From Trichomonas tenax (lineage: Eukaryota > Parabasalia > Trichomonadida > Trichomonadidae), in assembly GCA_023091735.1 (NCBI GenBank), contig JALKBU010000411.1, positions 1-42,154 on the forward strand: 42,154 bases of DNA, written 5' to 3'. Of this stretch, positions 10,007 to 20,361 are shown piece by piece; the stretch's first letter is position 1; each line of letters opens with the position of its first letter. The translations under genes were made by a program, and so were the position numbers. The notes under the pieces were generated by a model, which was given only the letters and a program-made list of their open reading frames with translations, did no database searches and was not told where the DNA came from.

Positions 10007-10327
10007 CTTAATTTTTTATCTGTTAAAATATGTGAATTTGTAAAGAAAAACCGTAGAATTATAATTACATATACACGTAATGCTATATACTCCAAGCTTT
10101 CTCATCAAAAATAAATTTTTATTTCAATCACAATATTTAGCGCGGAAAATTGCTTCAACTTCGTTGAAATGTACAGTAAATCATTTGCATGGAACTGTTG
10201 AGATAATTGGCAAACAAAAATGAGCTTAATTAGTTAAATCAAACAAAAAAATAACATTTTTATTTGATATTGGCTTAAAAGTATCATAAAAGGGTAAACA
10301 ATAGTATGTTTTATGAATGGGTAAAAT

Positions 10328-10400
10328 TGTGGGTGTCTGGACAAACAGTTATACACCCTCAAAATTGAATGGTGTCTGGAGGTTTGGCCAGACACCCACA
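10328..10400. other. Hairpin with GTGGGTGTCTGG arms
   Basis: TGTGGGTGTCTGG (10328-10340) and CCAGACACCCACA (10388-10400) are perfect 13-bp inverted arms. A third GGTGTCTGG lies between them at 10371-10379, and a related palindrome lies at 9496-9509. The G-rich arms stand out in AT-rich DNA, suggesting ends of a small element. Confidence 0.65.
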
Positions 10401-10599
10401 AAAAAAGTAATGTTGCATGATATGCATGCTTATATAAAATAAAACATATTGGCCGCTTTAAAATTGCAAAATAAAGATTTTATCTGATAGATAAAAGACT
10501 TTTTCAATAAATATTTTAATTTTTAAACAGATACAACATAATAGACAATCCCACAGCTTTTTTTGACATAAAGTTCCAACTTCCAGAACATGCTTACAT

Positions 10600-12140
10600 A
10601 CAATCTTGAGATACGTTTTTGTATTATTCCTCTCAAATGAAAAATTTTCATAAAAATATATTTATAAAATTTGATTTTTTCCGAAACATGTAATCTTTTG
10701 AGCTCATAAATGCGTGATTTCGCAATTCTAAAGCGACAGATCGTTTCTATTTTGGATATAGTTCCGTTTTATGCCCGAAAAACACATTTGCTTAAAAAAC
10801 ACCCATGATTATTAATATTATTTCCTTTAAAAAGCTGATCTATGTAGTAAAACATGGTAAACAAACAATTTTATTGAATATGCAATAATATCAAGCCTTC
10901 TCAGCTTGCCTGGAAATGAAATCTTGTAGATTGTCATGGAGAATCGATTCTAATTCATCAACAATAATTCGAAAACTTGCTTCTGCAGGACTAAAAGGTT
11001 CCGCAGCGGCACCGTCTGTAGCGCCTTCTTCTTCTTGAGGCTCTACATACGCATCATCTGGCTTCTTTTGGGCAAATCGAGCCATAATTCCAACGCTATT
11101 CATTTGTGTTGATAACCGTCGAGAGATTCTGATGGGTGTTGAATGTTTGAAAAGCTTGTAGAAATATTGTTCGAATGTTTCCCAGCCTTGCTCGTTATTC
11201 TCTGGATTGTGACCTGGAGGATGATTACCACATAAAGAAAGAATTCAATTGACAATCCTTCTCCAATCAAATTCAAACAGAATGTGGATTACGTGAACGA
11301 AAGGATTCATTAAAGTTCCTGCTGAATCTCCTCTACTTTCTGGATGTTTTTTTTGAATATTCTGTCGTTTTTAAACGCTTAATTTATTTTTGAAGATGCA
11401 ACAGCTTAGATTGTTCATGTCTTTCTTGTGCTTTCAATTCATTTATTTTCCTAACATATTCTTCGTATTCCTTCTTAACGCTTTGTCTGACTTGATCGGC
11501 AAGTTCTGGAAATAATTTTTGTGCAGGGATATGTTGGCGCATTATTTGAATGGCACCCTGTGAGCTTTGGATAAAATCATCTAATATAGTTTCGTTTTGT
11601 GGTTCGGTGAAATATAAGATATACGATTTAAACATTTATGACACATTTTAAGGAAAAAACTTAGAAATCCTTCATGATTCACCAAGAGGAACACGAAAAT
11701 TCACATCTGAGCCTGCAATAAAAAATAAATGGAAAAATTTTGTATTTGATATTTTCTTCTGGCTAACAAAATGCTACGGTAGTTAAAGAATAAATTAGCA
11801 TTTTGGAGTAGGTTATAGTTCTTTAGTAACAAAGGAAAAGTCAAGATATAGTTTTAGAAAAATATATTTTAAAATTTGGTATAGATTTGATGAGCCCGTT
11901 GTGCCTTCTGATCAAACAAAAGATCACAGGCAAAGTCTCAGCGAAAACAAAGACTTTTGAATTCAATTTAAAATATTTGGTTATCTGTTATAGCAAGGTA
12001 TGTGGCTCCATGTAAGATAAAGGAGCATGGGGTCTTGTATATGAGTAACTCTATCAGGCTCCAAATGATCCAAGCTAAGGAGCTTTAAGCAATCATCTTT
12101 ATGTTTAATGTCTTTTCTATCGTCGTATACACACCTCTAA
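10600..12140 (-). repeat. Dispersed 1.5-kb repeat, copy A (inverted to copy B at 39110-41375)
   Basis: Read on the minus strand, this segment matches 39110-40582 and, after a gap of about 0.7 kb in copy B, 41290-41375. Shared landmarks are GCTTAAAGCTCCTTAGCTTG, the CATGGAGCCACAT box, the whole broken ORF, and GCATTTATGAGCTCAAAAG. Similarity is high by eye, with scattered substitutions and small indels. No clear terminal inverted repeats or target duplication were found, so it is either a non-autonomous element or a segmental duplication. Confidence 0.85.
10891..11635 (-). pseudogene. Unknown 245-aa-class ORF, copy A, broken
   Basis: The frame starts MFKSYILYFTEPQNETILDD at 11635 and stops at 11384 (LHLQK). 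A one-base gain in an A-run and a nonsense TGA at 11247-11245 follow. The end is an open 70-residue piece, 11103-10891, ending FISRQAEKA. The N-terminal half is charged and helical with a predicted coiled coil (EYEEYVRKINELKAQERHEQ). The middle is aromatic-rich (WETFEQYFYKLFKHSTPIRI). The tail is acidic with an EEEGA stretch. No known domain was recognised. The paralogue at 39627-40366(+) is intact at each lesion here and broken elsewhere, so the parent was one continuous gene. Confidence 0.75.
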
Positions 12141-12189
12141 ATTTTAAAAGAAAAATTATCCAACGAAAATTCAATTTTGTGACTAAAAC

Positions 12190-13140
12190 TTAAGGGTCCG
12201 CTCCGCGACCAAAATTCCACTCAATTTTTGAGAGGACGATGTGAATAATCGTTTTTCCCAGAATATATATTGATATTTTGTGCAATATCTGAATCGATAA
12301 GGACATGAATAATTTAGCATATGATATCTCCATACACATTCTAATCTTTTCTCGTTAAGTTTTTTCTTAATGTTCATTAGTCTCCCACATTTCAAGAAGA
12401 AGTGTTTTAACTCCCAAATTTGGTTTTTAGCGACCAAAATTGGCAAAATTAGCATTAATATTATGTACATGTTATAATAAACCATATTTTAAAAAGCCGA
12501 TAAGGTTAAAAGTCCCGTTTTTTCACAATTTATTTGACACTGTTTACATTAATGAAATAGTATATATGATGCTAATTATTTTTACATTGTTTTTATTTTT
12601 CAACACTTTATTTTTATTAATCAATAATTTCAGCATTTTCATTGGGAGGCTATGAGTATAAGTTGGTGTATCACATTAAAAACATGTAATATGTGCATGC
12701 ATCTATGTATATTGTCGTCTCCGCAATGATTTCATGTATTTATAAATTCAGATACTGAACAATTATTAAATTAGGAGCTTGTATTATTTGTCATATGTTA
12801 CTATGTTGTTGGCATGTGATATAATTATAATAAATATTGCTATTTACTCAATAATAAGCTGATATCAATTTGTTAATGAAAAATATGAAACGATATTATA
12901 TATGTTTAACACTACAAATATGTATGGCATCACATAAAAGTTATATTTTTCCATACATACTTGAACTGGTTCTGACCCCCAGAGTTGATACACTTCTTTA
13001 CAAGACGTTCTCTAGAATACTACAAAAAATTCGAGATTTTGATAAATATTTGCATATTAAACCCGGATTTGTATCTAGAACAAAAATAAAAATTATATTT
13101 TGCGACGATAGATCCTTATTTGGCCGGAGCGGACCCTTAA
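12190..13140. mobile_element. 951-bp element with 16-bp perfect TIRs and TTAA ends
   Basis: TTAAGGGTCCGCTCCG at 12190-12205 is the exact reverse complement of CGGAGCGGACCCTTAA at 13125-13140; partial match continues inward. If the outer TTAA is the target duplication, the element begins GGGTCCGC, a TTAA-target arrangement as in piggyBac-like transposons; this class assignment is inference. The inside is AT-rich and has no transposase-like frame: a 100-aa minus frame (12183-12485) runs through the left TIR and is not recognised. Probably non-autonomous. Confidence 0.8.
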
Positions 13141-13295
13141 TGTTTGGATATAAGGTAACGAAAAATTTTCATAATTAAATATTTACTGACAAGTATAAAC
13201 CAATAACAAGTCTAAAAAAGCGAAATTGTCCGCTAACGATTAAATCACATAGAAAATATTAAAATTGAATGAGAAATAATCGTCTAGTCGGAAAA

Positions 13296-14927
13296 TTAAT
13301 TAGCTTCCATGAAATGCGATAAAACTGCTTTCAAGCAAGTGCAGGAGTATTCTAATGTAGAGGATATCTTTAACTCCTCGTAAGCTGAGAGAATTCTATG
13401 ATAATCAATAGGAGAAGGAACAGGATTCATTGCAAAGCAAGCGAGAAGATATCCAAAGATATCATCGAAAGCCATGTTAACTGTTTTGGTGGTGATTTTC
13501 ATAACATCTTTCACAGCATTCTGTATGTTGTCTATAACTCTATACATCGTGTAAGCGATATCCAGAGGGTTATCGTAGAACTGAATTGTGATCATTTCTG
13601 TTATCGCATCATTGAAGTATTTGCTTTCTTTGAACAACTCTGTGATTGGCCTGTTTGCAAAACTCGCTGGATACAAGTGCTTATCGATTCCTAACTCAGC
13701 AGGAGACTGCTTCATGATGTTTTCTATGTTTGTGAAATATTTAAATGTCTGTATTTGAGAATCAAATGGATTTCCAACATTTGTGTAATAGATATCGAAA
13801 AGTGTGCGAATTGATGCTGCTTTCATTGTTGTGAAGACTTTCTTGTCTGTGCTGTAATTGCTGTTCAATGCGATGAAGAAGAACTGCACGAAGGTATTGA
13901 ACTCCTTGAAATTGAATGTTTGCACTGTGGGAATTTCTTGATCGAATTGCACAGGTGGCGCAAAATCCAAGTTTTGCAAATGTGCATCAAACACAGTTGA
14001 ATCGAATGCTCTCTGATCGCTATCTGGTTCATCAGCATCCTCGAACTTGAAGGAGTTGTCTGTGATGGCCTCCGAGAATGTTGGAAACTCATTTAATGAT
14101 TCAGGAGGCTGAAAAAGAACTGGTTTTTCTTCGATTTTTGGAATTTGAACTGGCGCAACTTGAAGCTTTGGCATTCCTTTGACAAATTGATTGAATTTCC
14201 TTACCAGTCCACTCTCCTCTGCATATCTTTCGAATAAATTATCAAATTCATTCGGAGGAACGTAATTTAAGCCTTCATCGGCCCTTTCTGCGTTTTTGTG
14301 AAGAGACACCAAGAGAACAGATGATTGCAGCTTCTTAACAGGCTGTAAAATGTTCTTAGCATAAAATCCGAGCGCGATAATCTTGAAGGAGTACTTTTTG
14401 TCCTCTGGAGTGTCCTCCATTGTAATCTTTTTCTTGAAAACATCGCGTTTGAATGTGAGAGGAGCCTGGCAACCAAGACATTCCTTGAAAAAATCTAATA
14501 ACTTCATGATGACGCCGTAATTGTTCTGAAAACGAGTAAGTCTGTTGTGATGAAAGCGTGTGAAGTATTTAACGAATTTGTATTTAACGAAATAAAATTC
14601 TGGTTTTTGATTTTCGTATTTTACTTTCTTTTGTCGAGAGATATCCATCAAACACTTTGTTTCCTTCTCAATAGCAGCCATATATCGCTGTTTGAGAGCG
14701 TCTAAGTAGCATAAATCGAGCTTCATCGACTCATAAGCCTGTGTGAGCTGTGCAGGAATCATGGGAACAGCATCGATATATTCCACGAGTAATGGAGTGA
14801 TTGGAGGTATCTTTACCTGTTGATATTTTGACTGTTTTGACATCAAAAAATATAAACAAAGGCCTTCTTGAGGGGGACCCCTTTTATTTGCATCTTTTTG
14901 TGATTTTACTATTTTCTGTCTTTCCAT
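13296..14927 (-). CDS. VPS9-domain protein, probable Rab5-type guanine nucleotide exchange factor
   Basis: 543 aa. The C-terminal 133 residues (about 411-543) fit a VPS9 domain: ELGIDKHLYP at its beginning, MAFDDIFGYLLACFAMNP (D488/D489), and LEYSCTCLKAVLSHF with Y527 and T530. The Asp and the Tyr/Thr pair with +3 spacing match the residues that catalyse exchange in Rabex-5-type domains. VPS9 proteins activate Rab5/Rab21 GTPases at early endosomes. The N-terminal 400 residues are helical with basic and aromatic patches (FVKYFTRFHHNRLTRFQNNY at about 117-136) and no recognised domain. An initiator-like TCATAAT lies 24 bases before the ATG, supporting this start over the internal Met at residue 29. 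It lies 404 bp downstream of the calpain-like gene, same strand. Confidence 0.85.
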   Translation of the reverse strand: MERQKIVKSQKDANKRGPPQEGLCLYFLMSKQSKYQQVKIPPITPLLVEYIDAVPMIPAQLTQAYESMKLDLCYLDALKQRYMAAIEKETKCLMDISRQKKVKYENQKPEFYFVKYKFVKYFTRFHHNRLTRFQNNYGVIMKLLDFFKECLGCQAPLTFKRDVFKKKITMEDTPEDKKYSFKIIALGFYAKNILQPVKKLQSSVLLVSLHKNAERADEGLNYVPPNEFDNLFERYAEESGLVRKFNQFVKGMPKLQVAPVQIPKIEEKPVLFQPPESLNEFPTFSEAITDNSFKFEDADEPDSDQRAFDSTVFDAHLQNLDFAPPVQFDQEIPTVQTFNFKEFNTFVQFFFIALNSNYSTDKKVFTTMKAASIRTLFDIYYTNVGNPFDSQIQTFKYFTNIENIMKQSPAELGIDKHLYPASFANRPITELFKESKYFNDAITEMITIQFYDNPLDIAYTMYRVIDNIQNAVKDVMKITTKTVNMAFDDIFGYLLACFAMNPVPSPIDYHRILSAYEELKISSTLEYSCTCLKAVLSHFMEAN

Positions 14928-14946
14928 AGGTTTAAATCGTTATTTT

Positions 14947-14953
14947 ATTATGA
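14947..14953 (-). promoter_or_regulatory. Initiator-like TCATAAT of the VPS9 gene
   Basis: Minus-strand TCATAAT fits TCA(C/T)(T/A) and would give a 5' UTR of about 24 bases. Confidence 0.6.
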
Positions 14954-15331
14954 AATTTTGATTTTTGACTTTGTGTTTATATCTTTTTTTTTCACAAACA
15001 ATTGTTTTCAAGTCTTGTAAATCATATGATTTTAATATACTCTTCAAATTCTATATTATGAAAAATGAAAAAAAGGCCTTATTAAGTTAATATGATGATT
15101 TCGATTAAATTTCCACAAAATTAGCACATACACTTTTAAACACGTTATGGAATTAACCTACATTAATCACAGGGCAATTAGCTAGGATTTTGATTTCTTT
15201 ATATCCACTTTTTGACATGTAAATTTTTACATAACAAATCCAAAAAGGGAAAAAAAATCCAACATGAATTCTAAATTTATAAAAAAGATGATTTATCACA
15301 TACCAAAAAATAAAATAAAAAATATATAAGG
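14954..15331. other. Intergenic spacer between VPS9 and calpain-like genes
   Basis: AT-rich, no frame. It holds GACATGTAAA near 15213-15222, the reverse complement of the recurrent TTTACATGTC motif, in the region upstream of the VPS9 gene. Confidence 0.6.
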
Positions 15332-17851
15332 TTATTCTTCCTTCGGAGGTGGAGTGTAGAGCTTTGAGATCTGACTTCTTGCTTGCTCATATTGATCCCA
15401 TTCTTCAGCAACTTTGGCTGAAAGTGCGTTAACACCCTCTCTTAAGTCTTCGCCAAGTTCTGGGACAGAATCTTCCTTTGAAGCGTTTCCGCCAGCAGAT
15501 TCACTTCCTGTTGTTGCTGTAAGTGGATCTGACTGTGCTGGAAGAAGTTTATCAATCTCTTCCTGAGACAAAACTTTAGCTTCGCTCTCTTCCTGGCACT
15601 CAACAACCTGAAGAACCTTCTTATCAACAACTGGTGGAGCGAGTTGAACTTGTGGCTCTACGCTTCTCTTTGATGCTTCAGACTTCTTTCCTGCGCCTGG
15701 TTTAGCACTTCTCTTCTTTTCCCAAGCGGCAATTGCTGCTGCTGTTTTGTCTGCTGGCGCTGTATCTTCTTTGCATGTAACGTTTCCTGTTGAGTAAATT
15801 CTGAGCTTCCACTGGAAGTTTTGGACATTCTCAGAGCAAACAGACTTAACAATGAGTCTTGTTGGATCCTTATCTGTTGGAAGTTTGCAGCTTGGTAAGA
15901 CGCAGAAGCCAACACCTCTGACAACACTGATTGGTTTATCTTCTTCTGCAACTGTCAATGTCAATGACAATGGCTGTGATGTCTCCAAGACAATGATGCA
16001 CTCGCATCCACCGCTGAGGACGTGTCTCTGGATCTGATGGTTTTCGTCGAGTTCTGTGACATCGCCTTCAACATCTGAGTAGTTCGCGTGAGCTACATCA
16101 ACGATATCGCTTAATGGGACATCTGAGAAGATCCTTGCGCGCCATTTGCCGATCAAATCGATGCTCTGCATGCCCATGAGGCCCTCTCCATACAAACCGA
16201 ATATGAGGAGAACGTAGCCGCGCTTGTTTGGTGTGATGGCGACTGTTGAGCTTCTGAGGTTCTTACTTGGCATAACATCGTTTGTATCGCAGTTGAATAA
16301 CAAACAAGCAGCGTTATCGCGATGATGCTGGTTTGTCATTGATACAGCAAACGAAACGTTACCTGGCTGATCGAGGTTGAATGCAATCTTTCCGATGAGT
16401 TCAAATCTCTGTGGGAAAACATTGATTGCGAATTCATCTAAAGAGACAAAGAATGGTAAATCACCTTCACTTTGTGTAACATTTGTAACATCACTGTAGT
16501 TGATGAATTCGACGTTAGCATCATTAGAGAATATCTGCATGACATAGCCACCGCGTGAATTAGTTTCGAGCTCGAATATTTCCTCTCCTTTCTCGATATT
16601 GAGTGTTGAAGCTGTCCATCTTGTGCAATTGACAGCAAGCGCAGATGGGCACTGTCCACTGTTCCATGCGAAGCGTCCGAGATTCAGCTGCAAGTCGTTT
16701 GTTGGTGCTGTTGTCAAGAGAGGAGCGCAGCAGATTTGTAACTGACCCGGTCCTGTCGCTTTGAGGAGAGTTGGTGCTGGTGGAACATAGAACTGCTGTT
16801 CCTTTGGTACCCAAACATCCTGGTGACGGAGATTGCACTGGAATGATGTGTTTGGACTGAAAACCATGATAGAATCGAAATTCTCAACAAGATCTTCAAG
16901 AATCATCCAGAAGAAACCTGCTGTTGCAACTGTTTCGGGATCAATTTCAAGGAGAACACGAATCTGATTTGTCCAATGTTTAGTGTCTTCCTCGAATCCA
17001 GAGAACCTTCCACGCCATCTGGCGCCTGGACACTGCAATTTCACGAACTTGCGGTGCTGATCGACCTCGAAGACATCCAAAATGTGGAAGAGACAATCAC
17101 TGCCTAAGTCATCATTTCTCGGGTTCTTTATATACATAGCAACAAGTGAGTCTGGGCGTCCGAACCAGAAGACAATGTTTTGCCACTCGACAGGGACCTC
17201 GAAATGAACGAATCCTGTCATTAAACTGACACAATCTGGAGCGCTATATTCTTCCATGTGTGTGTATCTCAAATAAGCCTTGTGAAGGAGTGTCGGCAAT
17301 ATAATGTGCTCGTCGCTGTGTCTTAAGAGTCCGCATTCGCCATTTTCGTTGCATGGAATCTTATCATCGAAAATAATGCGAACTGGCTGTCCATTTTCAA
17401 ACATTCGAATGCAGTATTTACCTGATGGGTTGATTTCGTTCGGAAAGATTTGGAATGTGCCTGATTCGAAAAATTGGAGTCCTTTTGATAAGCATAAGAA
17501 AAGCGAAGAGGAGAACCTGGTGTCAACTTCTGGGTTTTTGAACGAAAGTTGAACATCTGGATCATCGAATTTCGCGTCTTGTGGGAAAACTTGCTGTAAA
17601 CGATTTAATTGTGGATATTTCTGCGAAAAGATTTGATTTCCTGGCTGATCATCGAACATTGGCTTCGCTGCGACTTTTATTGTAGTTGCTTCGTCGCCTG
17701 TCCATGGAGAATACGTTTGAAGAGGGGCGAAAGGCTTCACATTCTTCAAATAAGTCATTGTCGGCAGTGCCTTCTTGCCTTTGCTGGCCTTTGCCTTGTT
17801 CCTGGCGTTAGCATCGCCACGCGCTGACGCTTGCCCGCTTCCAGGTTTCAT
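15332..17851 (-). CDS. Calpain-like (C2 family) protein, probably a dead peptidase
   Basis: 839 aa. Residues about 100-340 align with the calpain core: RIIFDDKIPCNE, then LLHKAYLRYTH (the DD-lP and lleKAYa segments), CLFHILDVFEVD with H256 at the catalytic His, KLQCPGARWRGRF, and WMILEDLVENFDSIMVFS. The catalytic Cys motif GDCWFL corresponds to SSSLFL (S116 for Cys), and RNPWG to QCPGA (C274 for Asn), so two of three catalytic residues are replaced. Residues about 350-690 form beta-rich repeats like C2L/calpain domain III. The last 150 residues are low-complexity and charged. The N-terminus is basic (RNKAKASKGKKALP). Calpain-like pseudopeptidases and androglobin relatives occur in flagellated cells; a structural or flagellar role here is inference. 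Confidence 0.85.
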   Translation of the reverse strand: MKPGSGQASARGDANARNKAKASKGKKALPTMTYLKNVKPFAPLQTYSPWTGDEATTIKVAAKPMFDDQPGNQIFSQKYPQLNRLQQVFPQDAKFDDPDVQLSFKNPEVDTRFSSSLFLCLSKGLQFFESGTFQIFPNEINPSGKYCIRMFENGQPVRIIFDDKIPCNENGECGLLRHSDEHIILPTLLHKAYLRYTHMEEYSAPDCVSLMTGFVHFEVPVEWQNIVFWFGRPDSLVAMYIKNPRNDDLGSDCLFHILDVFEVDQHRKFVKLQCPGARWRGRFSGFEEDTKHWTNQIRVLLEIDPETVATAGFFWMILEDLVENFDSIMVFSPNTSFQCNLRHQDVWVPKEQQFYVPPAPTLLKATGPGQLQICCAPLLTTAPTNDLQLNLGRFAWNSGQCPSALAVNCTRWTASTLNIEKGEEIFELETNSRGGYVMQIFSNDANVEFINYSDVTNVTQSEGDLPFFVSLDEFAINVFPQRFELIGKIAFNLDQPGNVSFAVSMTNQHHRDNAACLLFNCDTNDVMPSKNLRSSTVAITPNKRGYVLLIFGLYGEGLMGMQSIDLIGKWRARIFSDVPLSDIVDVAHANYSDVEGDVTELDENHQIQRHVLSGGCECIIVLETSQPLSLTLTVAEEDKPISVVRGVGFCVLPSCKLPTDKDPTRLIVKSVCSENVQNFQWKLRIYSTGNVTCKEDTAPADKTAAAIAAWEKKRSAKPGAGKKSEASKRSVEPQVQLAPPVVDKKVLQVVECQEESEAKVLSQEEIDKLLPAQSDPLTATTGSESAGGNASKEDSVPELGEDLREGVNALSAKVAEEWDQYEQARSQISKLYTPPPKEE

Positions 17852-17975
17852 TTGTACGTTTTAATTCAACAATGATAAAAGTGCCAAATTACACGTCAAA
17901 TGTTATACTTTACATGACAAAAATAATTTTATTATGACAAATATTCCTTTACATGGCAATGTAAAGATCAAAGAA
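17852..17975 (-). promoter_or_regulatory. Upstream region of the calpain-like gene: Inr and repeated TTTACATGNCA boxes
   Basis: Minus-strand TCATTG at 17875-17870 places a start about 22 bases before the ATG. AAAACGTACAA lies directly before the ATG (17862-17852), as in the gene at 31874. Within 80 bases further are ACACGTCA, TTTACATGACA, TTATGACA and TTTACATGGCA, variants of the box found in other intergenic regions. Confidence 0.55.
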
Positions 17976-18268
17976 TAATGTATCTTCTGGGGCTTTTGGG
18001 GCGTTGTATTTTTGTAGCCTTCGATATTGATTGCCCAATATTAATCACCTTTCGTTATAATCAGATGGTTTTTTCTTATTGTATAGTTTTTTTTTCATAA
18101 CAATTCTTTACATGACAATAAGAAAAAACGACGTAAAATTTGTTAAGGTTAATTTTGAAGGTGAGAATTTCTAACATCACCAAAGTTGCAAAAATTTGTA
18201 AAAATGTTATTCATCGATAGTAGTACATCTTTCTATATAATTTTTTAAAAAGATTTTATAATAACGTA
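17976..18268. other. Spacer between divergent calpain-like gene and plus-strand pseudogene
   Basis: AT-rich, one more TTTACATGACA at about 18108-18118, no frame. Confidence 0.5.
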
Positions 18269-19971
18269 ATGTTTAACTTTTTTGTGATTTCCGTTAATGC
18301 AGTTTGCTCAATTGACATTAAAAACTATCAAAACAGTATCATTCCTCCTGAGTCTTATTCAACAAACACACAGGCGTTCAAAATTACAACAAATCAAGAT
18401 TGTTCTGATTGAAAAGTGAACGATATGGCATTCGACCCGACATATGGAATCTACAAAGTTTATGCCCATACTATATCTGCAACAGGATTAGATCGAAGTT
18501 CCAGAATCAGAACGACAGGTCTACCACATTATTGCGCATGCGGGAAGTTTTCTCATCATGGTCAGCACCTTCAATGTTATTTTTGATCAAGAGAAAACCG
18601 ATAACATTGCTCTTTTCATTGTAAGAAGTTTCCAATTCGATTACGAAACGTTACAGAAGAAATACAGTAACATGATGTTCCGTGCAACAACAGATATCAT
18701 TCAATTATTATATTAAAGATACAGCAAATGCAGATCCAAAATCTTATTTCAATGTGAGTGTTGATGATATGAGAGTACAGGTGGCTTTGAGATGGATAAT
18801 TAAAAAGGAATTCCAACAAATCGTTATAGACTCAATCTTATAACAGATGGAACTTCAACATACAATTATTTCTTCGCACTTAACTTAGATAAAACGGCAC
18901 ACTTAAAAAAATATTCGACACATTCCGTGCATTGTATGAACAAGCAGCAACAGGTATATATTTATTGATGGCGCAGATTATAAAAGAACAATGTTCGCCG
19001 CAGCAATGTACGATAACTTTTACATGCATTTGACGAATCCTGAAGTGATAAAATCGAATGAAGTCAAGTGTAATAATTTGTTGCAAAAAATTCATTTCAA
19101 AAAGATAATTATCTATGATATTATTGATAGGCAACCTCTGGAAAAGAAGGACCTAATGTTCCAACTTTGCAATTTCAGTGTTTGAGAATTTGAGAAAAGT
19201 TTTTTCCAGAAAGGCAAGAAACTAATTATGATATTAGGTCACGGACTTAATGAATACCGATATCCAACAGATCAATCATTCGATGCAAGTTTTGTTTATC
19301 AGTCACAAATTATGTTTCCAAATTTCACATTCTTCTTCAAACCGCATCCTGCTAATGTTCCAGAAGGATTCCTCGCTGAGTGGCTCAACTGCAAAGGCGT
19401 TAAATTCTCCACACAAAGGATGAACGCCGAAATCATTTTCTCAGGATTCCGGGACAGAATGCTTCTTGGAGGATTCAAAACCACAACATATCTCACAGCT
19501 TCAGAGAAGAATATTGCATTCTTCAATGTCCAGAAGTCTGTGTGAGACGAGTATTTCGCTCCATTCCCTCAATTTGTCGAAAGCGGTCTTCTTCAAAGTA
19601 TTCCTCAAATCAAATACAGCGATGAATACATTCCTGAAGAATTTCAACCAGGATTTGATAAATCTAAAATGATTTGGCCCACTCCAACACAAGATCCAAC
19701 AGTTCCTCATCCAACAACTACGGTTGCTCCACAAACTTTAACACCAAATTCATCAAATATTGAACCATCAGAAAATGATGGTTCATATAATGCAGGTTCT
19801 GGAAATGCAAAATCGGGAAATTTTTCGATATATATCATAATAGGAATGGTTGTTTTAGTTGTTGAAATTATTGAAATTATTATTGCAATAGTTGTTATTA
19901 TTATTGTTAAGAAAAAAAATTCTAAGAATCAGAGCGACGAAGGAATTCATCATCCAGAGCTTATTGATTAA
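18269..19971 (+). pseudogene. Decayed single-pass membrane protein with KPHP motif
   Basis: Starts ATG with a signal-peptide-like MFNFFVISVNAVCS. A TGA interrupts after NQDCSD at about 18410, and at least three frameshifts follow (near 18545, 18715 and 18910), with more stops at 19183-19185 and 19543-19545. Recoverable pieces in order: WKV-like start of NDMAFDPTYGIYKVYAHTIS, VSTFNVIFDQEKTDNIALF, ADPKSYFNVSVDDMRVQVAL, FDTFRALYEQAATGIYLFDG, FTFFFKPHPANVPEGFLAEW, MLLGGFKTTTYL. A Thr/Pro stalk, a 26-residue transmembrane helix (IYIIIGMVVLVVEIIEIIIA) and a short KKKN tail end it. The KPHP motif and spacing loosely recall polysialyltransferase/glycerophosphotransferase-type GT folds; this is weak. 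Topology is a type I surface protein of about 560 aa. Confidence 0.75.
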
Positions 19972-20037
19972 ACATTCAAGTTGATTGCTTTTTTAGAGAT
20001 GATATGAATGTATTTAAAATACATAGTTCATTCTATT

Positions 20038-20250
20038 ATTAAAGGGGTGACTAGATGGGATGTAAACTATTCAAAATCATAACCTTATCACCAATAATGG
20101 TTTAATAAATACATTATATTTTCAAGTATGTTCACCTGTAAAAGTTGTAATAATAATAAATAACTATTACATCATCTTTATTATATTATTGCAGTTAAGG
20201 ATTTGTAAAATCCCTTTGACCGTCACTTTTCATGTGAGTCGTCCATTAAA
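20038..20250. mobile_element. MITE-like element, copy 2 (most complete)
   Basis: Left TIR GGGGTGACTAGATGGGATG starts at 20044; right end CGTCACTTTTCATGTGAGTC then GTCC ends at 20244. Both are flanked by ATTAAA (20038-20043 and 20245-20250), a possible target duplication of 4-6 bp including TTAA. About 200 bp, no frame. Related copies lie at 3908-4116 and, right end only, near 36775-36859. Confidence 0.8.
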
Positions 20251-20361
20251 AGACTAATATAGATTTGGATATATGATATGATGTTTAATTTAGATAGATA
20301 TTAGCGGTTGCACTAATAAGAATATGTGATAATTAAAATGATCAAACATTTGACATGATGC

